Positions 37,999 to 46,561 of a stretch of 64,000 bases of DNA are shown piece after piece (positions within the stretch are counted from its first letter, which is position 1; every line of letters begins with the position of its first letter). The notes under the pieces were generated by a model, which saw nothing but the letters and a program-made list of their open reading frames with translations, was not told the DNA's origin and made no database searches. The stretch is from a bacterium (lineage in GTDB: Bacteria; Patescibacteria; CPR2; UBA1875; JAJYID01), in NCBI GenBank assembly GCA_030647205.1, contig JAUSJO010000006.1, positions 34,101 to 98,100 of the forward strand, given 5' to 3'. The translations under genes were made by a program, and so were the position numbers.

Positions 37999-38682
37999 CT
38001 ACTTGCAATAAATAGCTACCTTATGCTCTATTTTGCTGCCTTGGACCCTATGTTTTGCTTCTTTCCCCCATATAAAACCTATAACTTTTCTTGCCTCATC
38101 TAGATCCTTAAATTCAAAAAATGTTGTGAAATGCGAGTACTCTCTGAAGCCGTTTTTAACCAACCATTCGTTATATTTTTTAGTTCTTTCCAAGGGATCG
38201 TTGGTCCTTCCTCTTATTTGTTCAAACTCACCACCTGTATCGTTCTCGACTAAAAATATTTTGCCTCTCGGCTTCAAGGTTCTTTCAATGTTACAAAGTA
38301 TATCCTTCCTTCTCTTTTCGTCCTCAACCGTCCCCAATACCCAAGAAGCAAGAGCCACGTCTATACTTTTGGATGGTAGCTTCATATCCTCTGCCTGAGT
38401 ATGCACAAAGTCTATATTATCGTACCCATCAGTGTCTTTTTCTGCCAAGCTAAGCTGATCTTTCGAGGCGTCAAGAGCCACAATCTTCGGAGCATACGGA
38501 GCAAACAGTTTTGTATATTTACCAGAACCGCAACCAAGATCTAGGAGTGTCTTACCTTTCATTTCTGAAAGTAATGTTTCAAATATCTTGCCAGGTGCAT
38601 CCTCTCTTGCACTGAAAAGCCGATAGATCCCGGCCTCTTCATAATAACTTTTCGACTTTTCCCCTAGACTATACTTCTTCAT
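37999..38682 (-). CDS. Class I SAM-dependent methyltransferase
   Basis: This 227-residue methyltransferase has the SAM-binding motif LLDLGCGSGKYT (about 46-57), the acidic ribose-binding ALDAS, and motif IV around DVALASWVLGTVED. The substrate is unknown. It starts one base after the end of the radical SAM gene and belongs to the six-gene operon 42637-36421. Confidence 0.88.
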   Translation of the reverse strand: MKKYSLGEKSKSYYEEAGIYRLFSAREDAPGKIFETLLSEMKGKTLLDLGCGSGKYTKLFAPYAPKIVALDASKDQLSLAEKDTDGYDNIDFVHTQAEDMKLPSKSIDVALASWVLGTVEDEKRRKDILCNIERTLKPRGKIFLVENDTGGEFEQIRGRTNDPLERTKKYNEWLVKNGFREYSHFTTFFEFKDLDEARKVIGFIWGKEAKHRVQGSKIEHKVAIYCK

Positions 38683-38683
38683 A

Positions 38684-40600
38684 TTACACCTTTACTTTCT
38701 CGAGATAGGCGATCGCATCCCGATACCCCTTGCCCATAGCACTATCAAAAACAAATTCTTTATACCTTGTCCCTTCTATCCCCCCAAACACTTCTTTCCG
38801 TCTCTTATGATCGTTGATTTCATTTCTTTTCTTTGAATTATTTTTACTATCGAAGTCATAAATATAAGCGAACACTATTTTCCCACCAGTTTTTAATTTT
38901 CCCAACAATACAGAGACAATCAGATTCTTAAATTCCGACAAATAATCATCCGTGTTAAACATCAGATGCGTATAATCAGAGATATTTGAAAGAATTATAA
39001 GATCAAACGTTTCATGCCCGTCTAACTCTTGCCCTAAATTCTTAAGCGATGAAGAAACCCAGTGATAGCAACCTTCCTTTATGCGTTTTTGAGCCTTACT
39101 ATATATAACTTCATTCTCCAGATAGAGATTATTGCTTACTTTCCTCTGCTTCTCGTCATATATGTTGTTAAATATTTCTGATTCGCGGAGTTTTTCCCCA
39201 TTGAAATCGAAACGTTCGTAAGCCTGATTAAAAAAATATCTGGCCTGAAAGGATATATCTCCTTTAACTTCATTGTAGTTATTATACGAAAGAACCTCTT
39301 CTCCTTTATCCCTCATTAAAAAATTCTTAAAGGTATTAAGTCCATGACTCTTAAGATAGGCTACTTTAAGCTCGGTAAAGTATTGAGCTAAAAGATTTAT
39401 ATCGAAACATTTTACATTATTTGCGCCTAGAAGATACGCATTGATAAGGTGGTCTCCTGAAGCTCCTACGGTCAGTACGCTCTTTTCTTTAAAATCAAAC
39501 TTAGGGAAATAGCCTGCTATATTTTCCGTTGTGAAAGAGTAAATCTTGTTATACTCACTGAATTTAGGACGCCCGGTTGTCTCATGCAGATGCTCTTCAA
39601 AAAAACTGTCAAGTTTCTGCGCGTCTTTTGTCTCATCGATCGCTTCCATCGGACAGTAATCAATATTTGCCAAAGCAAGGCGGTCGACCAGAGAACGGTA
39701 AGACGATATCTCTTTTGATTTTAGAATCTCATCTAGCCCGTATTTGTGTAAATCTTTGCCACTTACATACTGAGGGGCTCTTTCCGTAACCCAAGTACAA
39801 GGTGAGACACGACCCTTATGATCTATCGATAGAAATTTATCACCCCCCGGACAAACTCCATCAACTTTTTCTCCTATCTTTTCGGTAAAACTATGACTTA
39901 CTTTTATATGTTCCTTGTATTTTTTTGTCAGTATTTCTATCTCATTTTTTAGATCAGTAGCTAATCTTAAAGAAATAAGATTTTTATTGCCTCTTAGCCT
40001 CCCCACTGGCTCAAGCCGAGAGAAGATCACCTCATCTACCCCCAAATCAATGCAAAGCTTGACCATATTTTCCATTTTCTCTTCATTTTGAGCAAATATT
40101 AAAGAACCCACTCTCGTATATAAACCGTGTTTGACTAGGCTTTTTATCCCTTTAGTTGTTCTCTCGAAGGACTTTTCTCCTCTCACAATCTCATTTAGTT
40201 CTGGCGTGCAGCCGTCTAAGCCAACATGTATCATACTAATATTTAGTTTTTTTAGTTTACTTGCCAGCTCATCATCGATGACTGACGCATTTGTGGAAAT
40301 ATCAGTCTTTAATCCAACCTTATCGGCAAATATCATTAGTTCTAAGATGTCTTCTCTCAAGAATGGTTCTCCCCCAGTAATCTTGAGGTGCGTTATCCCG
40401 GCGCTCTTTAGATCTTTGATACATTTTTTCACTTCTCCAGTACTAAGCTCGTCTTTTGGCTTTTTGGCGGTAGAGCTGAAGATGCAGTGAGGACATCTAT
40501 AGTTGCATCTGTTGGTTATCTCCCAAATCACTCTCCCTCCATCCTCCGGGATTCGAAATAGACAAAATGCATATTTATTTTTTGTAGATATTTTTACCAT
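38684..40600 (-). CDS. Radical SAM enzyme fused to a C-terminal Rossmann methyltransferase-like domain
   Basis: The N-terminal part (1-340) of this 638-residue protein is a radical SAM domain: RCNYRCPHC with Cys32, Cys36 and Cys39, GGEPFLREDI and the MoaA/PqqE-like course, with later cysteines in GVCPGG, SPCTW and DYCPM that could bind an auxiliary cluster. The C-terminal part has VLTVGASGDHLINAYLLGA, a Rossmann motif seen in methyltransferase-like proteins that pass large carbon units (DUF3419-like). The order of domains is uncommon. It overlaps the upstream kinase gene by 26 bases. Confidence 0.82.
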   Translation of the reverse strand: MVKISTKNKYAFCLFRIPEDGGRVIWEITNRCNYRCPHCIFSSTAKKPKDELSTGEVKKCIKDLKSAGITHLKITGGEPFLREDILELMIFADKVGLKTDISTNASVIDDELASKLKKLNISMIHVGLDGCTPELNEIVRGEKSFERTTKGIKSLVKHGLYTRVGSLIFAQNEEKMENMVKLCIDLGVDEVIFSRLEPVGRLRGNKNLISLRLATDLKNEIEILTKKYKEHIKVSHSFTEKIGEKVDGVCPGGDKFLSIDHKGRVSPCTWVTERAPQYVSGKDLHKYGLDEILKSKEISSYRSLVDRLALANIDYCPMEAIDETKDAQKLDSFFEEHLHETTGRPKFSEYNKIYSFTTENIAGYFPKFDFKEKSVLTVGASGDHLINAYLLGANNVKCFDINLLAQYFTELKVAYLKSHGLNTFKNFLMRDKGEEVLSYNNYNEVKGDISFQARYFFNQAYERFDFNGEKLRESEIFNNIYDEKQRKVSNNLYLENEVIYSKAQKRIKEGCYHWVSSSLKNLGQELDGHETFDLIILSNISDYTHLMFNTDDYLSEFKNLIVSVLLGKLKTGGKIVFAYIYDFDSKNNSKKRNEINDHKRRKEVFGGIEGTRYKEFVFDSAMGKGYRDAIAYLEKVKV

Positions 40601-41249
40601 TTTTATAACCTATCTTTTCTATTATCTCTTGCACCAAACATTCATAACTGTCTCTACCCGGATCCTTTGTTGTATCAAAAACTTTTACCATTTTACCTTG
40701 GTTCTGTGCTATTTCTAATCTTTTCTTGTCCAGCGACCTGTAAAAGTCGACCCTCTGTAAAAGCTGGTCGTCTGACATATCTTGGCTTCTCTTTAAACGA
40801 CCAAGCTGTACGTCATTGGCACAAGTCAGTATGAGAATATTCCCCTTAACAAGTGGCAGAAAACCATCTTCAACCAGCATAGCCCATTCTACAGCAGTAA
40901 CTCCTTCTGAATCATTCTGCCGGATAATCTCTTTCTTAATGAAGGGGTTTATGGTTTCTTTAAAAATTATCATTTTTTCTTCATCTGCGAATACCTTGCT
41001 TCCCAAATCAAGTAAGTCAATAAAAAAATCCGGACTTTCAGAGTTCAAATCAAGCGCTTCTGCTAGTAGCTGCCTCGCCTTCTTATGTGTCTCTTCGTTT
41101 GAAACTCTTAGGATGTGCCTTCTTGTCTTATCTACCTCAATGCAATGAAAGGGAATATCAAGCCTTCTGAAAATTTCCTCCATGGCCTTAAGACAATGGC
41201 TTTTGCCTGTCCCTATGCCTCCCGTAACTCCAAATATACATTTATTCAT
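40575..41249 (-). CDS. Dephospho-CoA kinase-like P-loop kinase
   Basis: This 224-residue protein has Walker A GVTGGIGTGKS at the N-terminus and the CoaE-like layout (IEVDKTRRHILR, then a long helical insert and LTCANDVQLGRLKRSQDMSDDQLLQR). It resembles dephospho-CoA kinase, but its place between two radical SAM genes allows a role on another nucleotide or cofactor. ATG 41249 is used because it overlaps the upstream stop as ATGA. Confidence 0.75.
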   Translation of the reverse strand: MNKCIFGVTGGIGTGKSHCLKAMEEIFRRLDIPFHCIEVDKTRRHILRVSNEETHKKARQLLAEALDLNSESPDFFIDLLDLGSKVFADEEKMIIFKETINPFIKKEIIRQNDSEGVTAVEWAMLVEDGFLPLVKGNILILTCANDVQLGRLKRSQDMSDDQLLQRVDFYRSLDKKRLEIAQNQGKMVKVFDTTKDPGRDSYECLVQEIIEKIGYKNGKNIYKK

Positions 41250-42637
41250 AGCTTCCAGCTTACAGTATAACGAAGAGGGCAAAATGAAACTATCTTCATC
41301 TTCCTGCCATCACGGTCCATTTTTTCTAATTTCTTAGATTCTTCTTGATTTCTAACTACGATATATCCATCTTCTTCCAGTTTTTTTACTAGTTTGTTTA
41401 CCTCTGTTTGCATATAATCCTTATCTAGTCCGTTTAGATCACTGCTTGGACTCCCATTATGAAGATATTGAGCAGAGTTCTTACTTTTACGAGAGTACTT
41501 GTCATGAAGAGCGCTCCCATACCTCAGTGCATAAAAATGAAGCCGAATTTCATCCGTTTTTGTTTCCAGGATAGCCTTTATAGTGTTATCAAATGCTTCT
41601 TTGTCTATCCCCGGAAGGTCTAAGATCCAACTCGTTCTAACCCTCATCCCAATCTTTTTTGCCTCGCGAATAGTAGGGATTACCTTATCCATGCTTATGT
41701 TTTTTCGAATCTTCTTTAGTATCCTGTCGTCCCCTGACTCTATCCCAAAATGTATCCATCTAAAACCAGCTTTGTACATTAAACTCGCCGTCTTTTCATC
41801 AAAAACCGATATAGATCCGAGACAGCCGAGGGCCACTTTCAGATTTCTTTTAATAATACCAGCCGATATTTCCCTCATCCTTAAAGGGCTGGCCATAGCA
41901 TTATCGTCAAGAAATAGAATTTTCTTTGCCTCATATTTTTTGATAAGATATTCAATCTCATCCACCACTACACTTGCTTTCCGGCCTCGCCACCGCCCCC
42001 AAAAACCAGGGACGTGACAGAAGGTACATGTCTGTATGCAGCCTCTGCTTGAGATCAAGGTTCTAGCGTCAATATAATCCTTGAGATTTAGTAAACTTCT
42101 ATCCGGAATAGGGATTTCATCTAGGTTGATCTTATTCTCATCAAACACGGTTGTTTGCACCTTTCCTTCTGAATAAAAAGATATATTTGAAATATCTTTA
42201 AGTGCTCCTGAAGTCCATTTATCTAACATTAGAAGTCTCTTAAGAGTTACCTCAGCTTCCCCAGAGATAGCTACGTTCACAGGCGAGCCCTCCCAAAAAA
42301 TTTCTTCGAGATTATTCATAGCCATCTTACCAGCAATCACTACCTTTACATCTCTTTCTCTCGCCTTTTTAGAGACCTCTACCACACCGGCCAATGCCAA
42401 GTCTGTATGAAGCGGTATATGATAGTCCAAAAGCATGACAAGAACATCAAAGCACCTATCGTGCAGATATATTGATATGTCTTTAGGATCCATCCTTTTA
42501 ACATCCATATCTAAGACTTCAACCATATGCCCCTCTTGGCGTATATAGGTCGCCAGAGAAAGCAAATCTATTGGTTCTATCAAGAGCTCCCTTGACGTAA
42601 AGGGAACATTGGGTGGATTTATAAACAAAACATTCAT
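41246..42637 (-). CDS. B12-binding-domain radical SAM enzyme
   Basis: This 463-residue protein has an N-terminal cobalamin-binding-like Rossmann domain (about 1-140) followed by a radical SAM domain with SSRGCIQTCTFCHVPGF (C-x3-C-x2-C) and FLDDN, HFGIESGDDRILKKIRK and SWILDLPGID, typical of the class B family. The classical DxHxxG cobalamin motif is not evident, so B12 use is uncertain. ATG 42637 is preferred over TTG 42664, although neither has a Shine-Dalgarno site. It is first in the six-gene operon. Confidence 0.85.
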   Translation of the reverse strand: MNVLFINPPNVPFTSRELLIEPIDLLSLATYIRQEGHMVEVLDMDVKRMDPKDISIYLHDRCFDVLVMLLDYHIPLHTDLALAGVVEVSKKARERDVKVVIAGKMAMNNLEEIFWEGSPVNVAISGEAEVTLKRLLMLDKWTSGALKDISNISFYSEGKVQTTVFDENKINLDEIPIPDRSLLNLKDYIDARTLISSRGCIQTCTFCHVPGFWGRWRGRKASVVVDEIEYLIKKYEAKKILFLDDNAMASPLRMREISAGIIKRNLKVALGCLGSISVFDEKTASLMYKAGFRWIHFGIESGDDRILKKIRKNISMDKVIPTIREAKKIGMRVRTSWILDLPGIDKEAFDNTIKAILETKTDEIRLHFYALRYGSALHDKYSRKSKNSAQYLHNGSPSSDLNGLDKDYMQTEVNKLVKKLEEDGYIVVRNQEESKKLEKMDRDGRKMKIVSFCPLRYTVSWKL

Positions 42638-42782
42638 CAATAAAAAATTAGTGGGGAGCTTCAACGTTACGCTTAAGAATATGTTATTTTAGCACAAATT
42701 AAGCTTTTTGGGAACTAATAACGTATAGTTTAGCCATTAGATAAGAATTGCTTTATAATTATTGAGTAAGCATAAGGAAACC

Positions 42783-43364
42783 ATGAAAATACTTATTCTA
42801 GAAGGAATTGCCACAAGCGGTAAGACGACTATCATAAACAAACTGGATAAGTTACTTTCTGAAAAGAAGGTCAGTTTTTCGATTATTGATGAAGAACAAA
42901 CTCTAATGCCTATTCTAAAAAACAGGGACAAAGATGCTAATCTGAGTTTTATAGAGACCCTACTAATGAAAGTTTTAAAAAGTAAAAAAGATGTGCTAAT
43001 TTTTGACAGGTTATATTTGACCCACATCTACCGATCGGTCTCTAGCCCAAAAGACTTTATGCCTGCCGCAAAGTTACTCATGCCTTATAAACCAACATTT
43101 ATTCTGCTAACTGTTAAGGAAGAAAAAATTATGGAAAGGATCTATAAAACTGCGAAGGTGCGTGAATGCTCTTGGCTAGAGTTCGTCCAACAAAAAGGAA
43201 ATGATGAAGAGGAAGTTGCCGAATACTATATTGATCAGCAAAAAAAATTTGTAGAACTGATAAATAATATCGAGTTTGAAAGCGTAAGGTTTGATACAAC
43301 TGATAATAACTTTGACCAGATCTCAAAAGAAATTTATACAAACTACCTTCATAACCACAACTAA
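42783..43364 (+). CDS. Thymidylate kinase-like P-loop kinase
   Basis: This 193-residue protein has Walker A EGIATSGKTT at the N-terminus, an acidic DR motif in LIFDRLYLTHIYRS, and a lid-like helical segment. It is closest in style to thymidylate or other nucleoside/nucleotide kinases, but the specificity cannot be read. The start ATG 42783 follows AAGGAAACC. It is divergent from the radical SAM operon and shares its intergenic region. Confidence 0.72.
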   Translation: MKILILEGIATSGKTTIINKLDKLLSEKKVSFSIIDEEQTLMPILKNRDKDANLSFIETLLMKVLKSKKDVLIFDRLYLTHIYRSVSSPKDFMPAAKLLMPYKPTFILLTVKEEKIMERIYKTAKVRECSWLEFVQQKGNDEEEVAEYYIDQQKKFVELINNIEFESVRFDTTDNNFDQISKEIYTNYLHNHN

Positions 43365-43401
43365 TAGAAAAAAGACCAGAAATAACTCTGCTCTTTTTTC
43401 T

Positions 43402-43476
43402 TGGCTCCCGGGGTCGGATTCGAACCGACGACCAATTGGTTAACAGCCAACTGCTCTACCACTGAGCTACCCGGGA
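43402..43476 (-). tRNA. tRNA-Asn (GUU)
   Basis: The 75-base cloverleaf pairs TCCCGGG with CCCGGGA and encodes CCA. The anticodon loop CTGTTAA gives GUU, reading AAC and AAU. The T-loop TTCGAAT is standard. Confidence 0.93.
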
Positions 43477-43540
43477 CTGCACAATTTAACTTTGCTATTA
43501 TAGCGAATTTAAGCTCTAAAATCAACTCTCTAAAGATTTT

Positions 43541-43569
43541 GGGCCGTGAAGCATACTGCTTCACGGCCC
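43541..43569 (-). terminator. Strong hairpin, possible terminator
   Basis: A perfect 13-bp stem (GGGCCGTGAAGCA and its complement) has a 3-base loop. It lies 70 bases past the small gene ending at 43642 and before tRNA-Asn. The following sequence is AAAATCTTTAG, so the T tract is poor. Confidence 0.5.
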
Positions 43570-43641
43570 ATTACTACGATTTCTTTTCAATTCCAGACGC
43601 GCATTTCAACCTCCTTGGATTGAAGGGATAAACACTGGCTT

Positions 43642-43986
43642 TTATTGCCGGCTTTTTTCATCCTGTGCCAGCAAACTTAGTATCTCTATGATTTTATCGT
43701 CTAGCGATTTCACGCGTGATAACTCTGGGGAGACCGTTCCTTCATCTGTCTTTCGCTCTTCGGCCACATCGATCAACAGTTCATACCCTACTTGGCCAAG
43801 TTCAAACTCAAGATACCAGACAATGCCCCTCACCGCGTTCAGTACACTAGTATCATCCTTATCTTGCCATAGCGTATCATCAGCCATGGCATTTCTTAAG
43901 AATTGATAAGTCTCTCTTGCCCTCTTCTTTTCTTTACTTTCTGACGCTTTAGGCAATGGGACGTTTTCATCCGGCATATAGAACAT
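43642..43986 (-). CDS. Unknown small acidic protein
   Basis: This 114-residue, mostly helical protein belongs to no family I recognise. ATG 43986 follows GAGGAGAAAA. It is the second gene of a two-gene unit; its start lies just after the stop of the 81-residue gene. No membrane segment or metal motif is present. Confidence 0.68.
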   Translation of the reverse strand: MFYMPDENVPLPKASESKEKKRARETYQFLRNAMADDTLWQDKDDTSVLNAVRGIVWYLEFELGQVGYELLIDVAEERKTDEGTVSPELSRVKSLDDKIIEILSLLAQDEKSRQ

Positions 43987-43994
43987 TTTTCTCC

Positions 43995-44240
43995 TCACTT
44001 CCAGTTTATGATTTTATCCAGCTCCTCGACCGTTCCGCCGTTACTTAAGAATTGTGCCGATAAATCGGTAAGTTCATCGTGCCTGTCAGCGCTGTCACCA
44101 TTTGCACTACGGTAACGCATAGCAGCCAAAATAATCTTTGGCCTAATCGCATCACAAATCCTTCTTCTTGCGTCTTCCAAAACATCCTCCTTATCTGCCT
44201 TTGTTTTCAAAGAAACTTTACCATGGCAAAACATTGACAT
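43995..44240 (-). CDS. Unknown small protein
   Basis: This 81-residue protein is of unknown family. ATG 44240 (MSMFCHGKV) follows GAGGAGGAAAGAGC. The frame is open upstream to a TTG at 44279 and would read MYLEREITRGG, which begins like the leader ORFs in the NAD locus. I take the strong Shine-Dalgarno site as deciding the start. Confidence 0.65.
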   Translation of the reverse strand: MSMFCHGKVSLKTKADKEDVLEDARRRICDAIRPKIILAAMRYRSANGDSADRHDELTDLSAQFLSNGGTVEELDKIINWK

Positions 44241-44312
44241 GCTCTTTCCTCCTCTCGTAATCTCTCTTTCAAGGTACAAAAATCCCTACCTAGCAAAAGG
44301 CTATTTTTAGGT

Positions 44313-44340
44313 AAAAAAATAGCCCCGCTTCGCAGGGACT
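44313..44340 (-). terminator. Terminator of the DUF3006-VanW operon
   Basis: Read on the minus strand, AGTCCC...GGGGCT with an inner GC pair and GAA loop is followed by ATTTTTTT. It lies about 130 bases beyond the VanW gene. The gap between (44341-44468) shows nothing else. Confidence 0.75.
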
Positions 44341-44468
44341 TCTCTTTTGATAAAACAAAAACTACCTACAAAGCGCTAAGCCATGTAAGTAAACCAGTAT
44401 TTTGTTTGTATCATTTTTATTTTCATCAAAGATATTATATAAAAATTTAAATACTTATGCAACCGTTT

Positions 44469-46226
44469 TTAATGAGGATATTTTTTTGGTGAATCGTAAC
44501 GGCTAATCCAATAGTTAGTTTTTACTAGCTTTCCGGCACTATCATACATCAGCCGATAAAATGTTGCTGTAAATGAACCCTCCCCTCTAGCCTCTTTTTC
44601 AGTAATTGTCGGTGTTATACCTTCAACCAAATCAGAAACACCAACCGTACCGGCAGCATCGCCGGCAAACTTGATTGAACCGTCCTTCTTGGTACCATAA
44701 AAATCAAAGTAAAGTTTGTTACCAATACTCCTAGTCTGGATTAGAATATAACCCGGTGTGTCATTTTGGAATACCAAATCCGGTGAAGGAAGGTAGATTG
44801 TAGCATCAACACCAAATGGTTTGTAGTAACCAACAGGATAGGCATGAGCTGATCGGGCTAAAATAGGAAGCCCTGCATTTAAGGCCGCCCGAAAGGCAGT
44901 CGAGGATACCTGGCACAAGCCGCCACCATACTGAGGGACTGTCTTGTCTTTTAGAATAACCAACTCCGGCAAATAGCCGGTGTATGCCTCAACAGGACCA
45001 AGAGTATCATTAAAAGAAAACCTTTCGCCCGGCTTTATAAGTACTCCGTTGAACTTAGATGCACCGACGGAGATATTAACCCTTCTGTTGGCGGGCGAAC
45101 CGGAAAAATCCGTCCATCCTGTTGAAACCAAACCCTTAAGCCCGAGTGCGGCAAGGTTATCGTCACGCACCTCCGCTTTTGTAACCTGAACCGGGATATT
45201 AACCTCATTTTTGCCACTATCAAGAGCATCTTTTAGTTTACCGGCTAGCTCGTCAAGCTGGACCTTCTTGCCATCCTTTGAAGATGCTACCACCGCAACA
45301 CTTCCTCCGCTCCCTGCAAGTTTGGCGTTTTTTGGTTCTGAGTCTATTTTTTGAGAGAATCCTGCTACCCAGTTTCTAATATTTGTCTTATCGAAAACTA
45401 TTATCACATTTCCTTCAATCGTTGGTTTAGGGAAAAGGTATGGTAAATCAAAGCTGTATACAAGCGACGGACTGCTTTCGCCCCTTTCAAAAGACAAGAA
45501 GCTCGCAATGTCCTTGTCGGCAAGCCTATAGGCAGTAGCGCCGTCCTTTAAGGTAACTTCCTTCGATGAAAGCTCCTGAACTTCTTTCTCAGCTGCCTTG
45601 ATATCGCTTTCCCGAACATCCGGCTCTATAGTTTTAGTCTTAAGATCAAATGTATACTGGAAGTTGCCCACACCGGAAAGAAGTGTTTCTATGTTTTCCC
45701 CAAGCAGAACCCTTTTCCCCAGACTTTCTTTGCCGGTAACCAGCTTGCCGTTTTTCAAAGACACGGTCGCATTTTCTACACTCTCGTTTTCCCCTCGTGT
45801 GATAGCAAAAAAACTCTTAGCCAGCGCATCATGATTAACTTCAACAACTACCGGAATATCTTGCTGGTAATATTTCTTGAGTTTTAGATCGTCGTCCCTA
45901 CCGATATTAAAAGCGTCCTCCACTGTTTTTTGAGTATTATAGGAGACCGCCAAGTCCTTTTGCTTAAGCCTATACTCCCCGGTTCCTTTTAATATAATGT
46001 CTGGACTTCCCGCTTCTTTAATTTTCTTATCAATTAATCCCCTTGCCTCATCCTTTGTTTTGCCGCCAACATCTATGCCCGCAACTTTGATGCCGGGATA
46101 AATCTTTTTTTCATATACAACAGAGTTGTAGAAAAGCATACCGACATAAATAGCCGCCATGACAAACAAAGCGATGTAGGCATACATCAGCTTTTCTTTT
46201 TGCACTGTTTTACTTTTTTTTGCCAA
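44469..46226 (-). CDS. VanW-family protein with tandem peptidoglycan-binding-like domains
   Basis: This 585-residue protein has an N-terminal membrane anchor (about 13-33), repeated YoaR-type domains (VAGIDVGGKTKDEARGLI near 48), and a VanW domain (about 400-530) with FSFNDTLGP, PQYGGGLCQVSSTAFRAALNAGL and SAHAYPVGYY. VanW proteins are surface proteins of uncertain enzymatic role, linked to peptidoglycan. The Cys in GGGLCQVSST is the family hallmark. It follows the DUF3006 gene by one base. Confidence 0.9.
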   Translation of the reverse strand: MAKKSKTVQKEKLMYAYIALFVMAAIYVGMLFYNSVVYEKKIYPGIKVAGIDVGGKTKDEARGLIDKKIKEAGSPDIILKGTGEYRLKQKDLAVSYNTQKTVEDAFNIGRDDDLKLKKYYQQDIPVVVEVNHDALAKSFFAITRGENESVENATVSLKNGKLVTGKESLGKRVLLGENIETLLSGVGNFQYTFDLKTKTIEPDVRESDIKAAEKEVQELSSKEVTLKDGATAYRLADKDIASFLSFERGESSPSLVYSFDLPYLFPKPTIEGNVIIVFDKTNIRNWVAGFSQKIDSEPKNAKLAGSGGSVAVVASSKDGKKVQLDELAGKLKDALDSGKNEVNIPVQVTKAEVRDDNLAALGLKGLVSTGWTDFSGSPANRRVNISVGASKFNGVLIKPGERFSFNDTLGPVEAYTGYLPELVILKDKTVPQYGGGLCQVSSTAFRAALNAGLPILARSAHAYPVGYYKPFGVDATIYLPSPDLVFQNDTPGYILIQTRSIGNKLYFDFYGTKKDGSIKFAGDAAGTVGVSDLVEGITPTITEKEARGEGSFTATFYRLMYDSAGKLVKTNYWISRYDSPKKYPH

Positions 46227-46227
46227 T

Positions 46228-46443
46228 CTACTCTTCCTTCAAAACTTCGTTTAATAGGCTTCTAGCTAGCTCCCCCTGACTTTTTGTTTCTTCCTCGTCA
46301 TTTGTGACTCTAATGTAAATTACGTCACCTTCTTTGGCATCCTCTGGCAGTATACCTTTGGGAATATCAATTGAAATGGAGTCTGCAATAACAACCGCAA
46401 AATCACCTTCAAATCTATCAACTGTAGCTTTTGTCTTTTTCAT
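46228..46443 (-). CDS. DUF3006-domain protein
   Basis: This 71-residue protein matches the small DUF3006 family (TVDRFEGDFAVV ... IPKGILPEDAKEGDVI), a beta-barrel-like domain of unknown function often found near cell-wall and MBL-fold genes. It is translated from the same message as VanW. Confidence 0.85.
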   Translation of the reverse strand: MKKTKATVDRFEGDFAVVIADSISIDIPKGILPEDAKEGDVIYIRVTNDEEETKSQGELARSLLNEVLKEE

Positions 46444-46510
46444 AATTTTCTTTGTTAAATCATACCATCAAAAAACGAGATTAGTAAACAATAAGCGCTT
46501 TATGGGGGCT

Positions 46511-46540
46511 AAAAAGAGCCGGGACATTCCGGCTCTTTTT
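46511..46540 (-). terminator. Terminator of hppA
   Basis: AAAAAGAGCCGG pairs perfectly with CCGGCTCTTTTT around a 6-base loop. It is placed 22 bases beyond the hppA stop on the minus strand and could also act in the other direction. Confidence 0.9.
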
Positions 46541-46561
46541 GTAAGAATTTTCGCCAACCGC

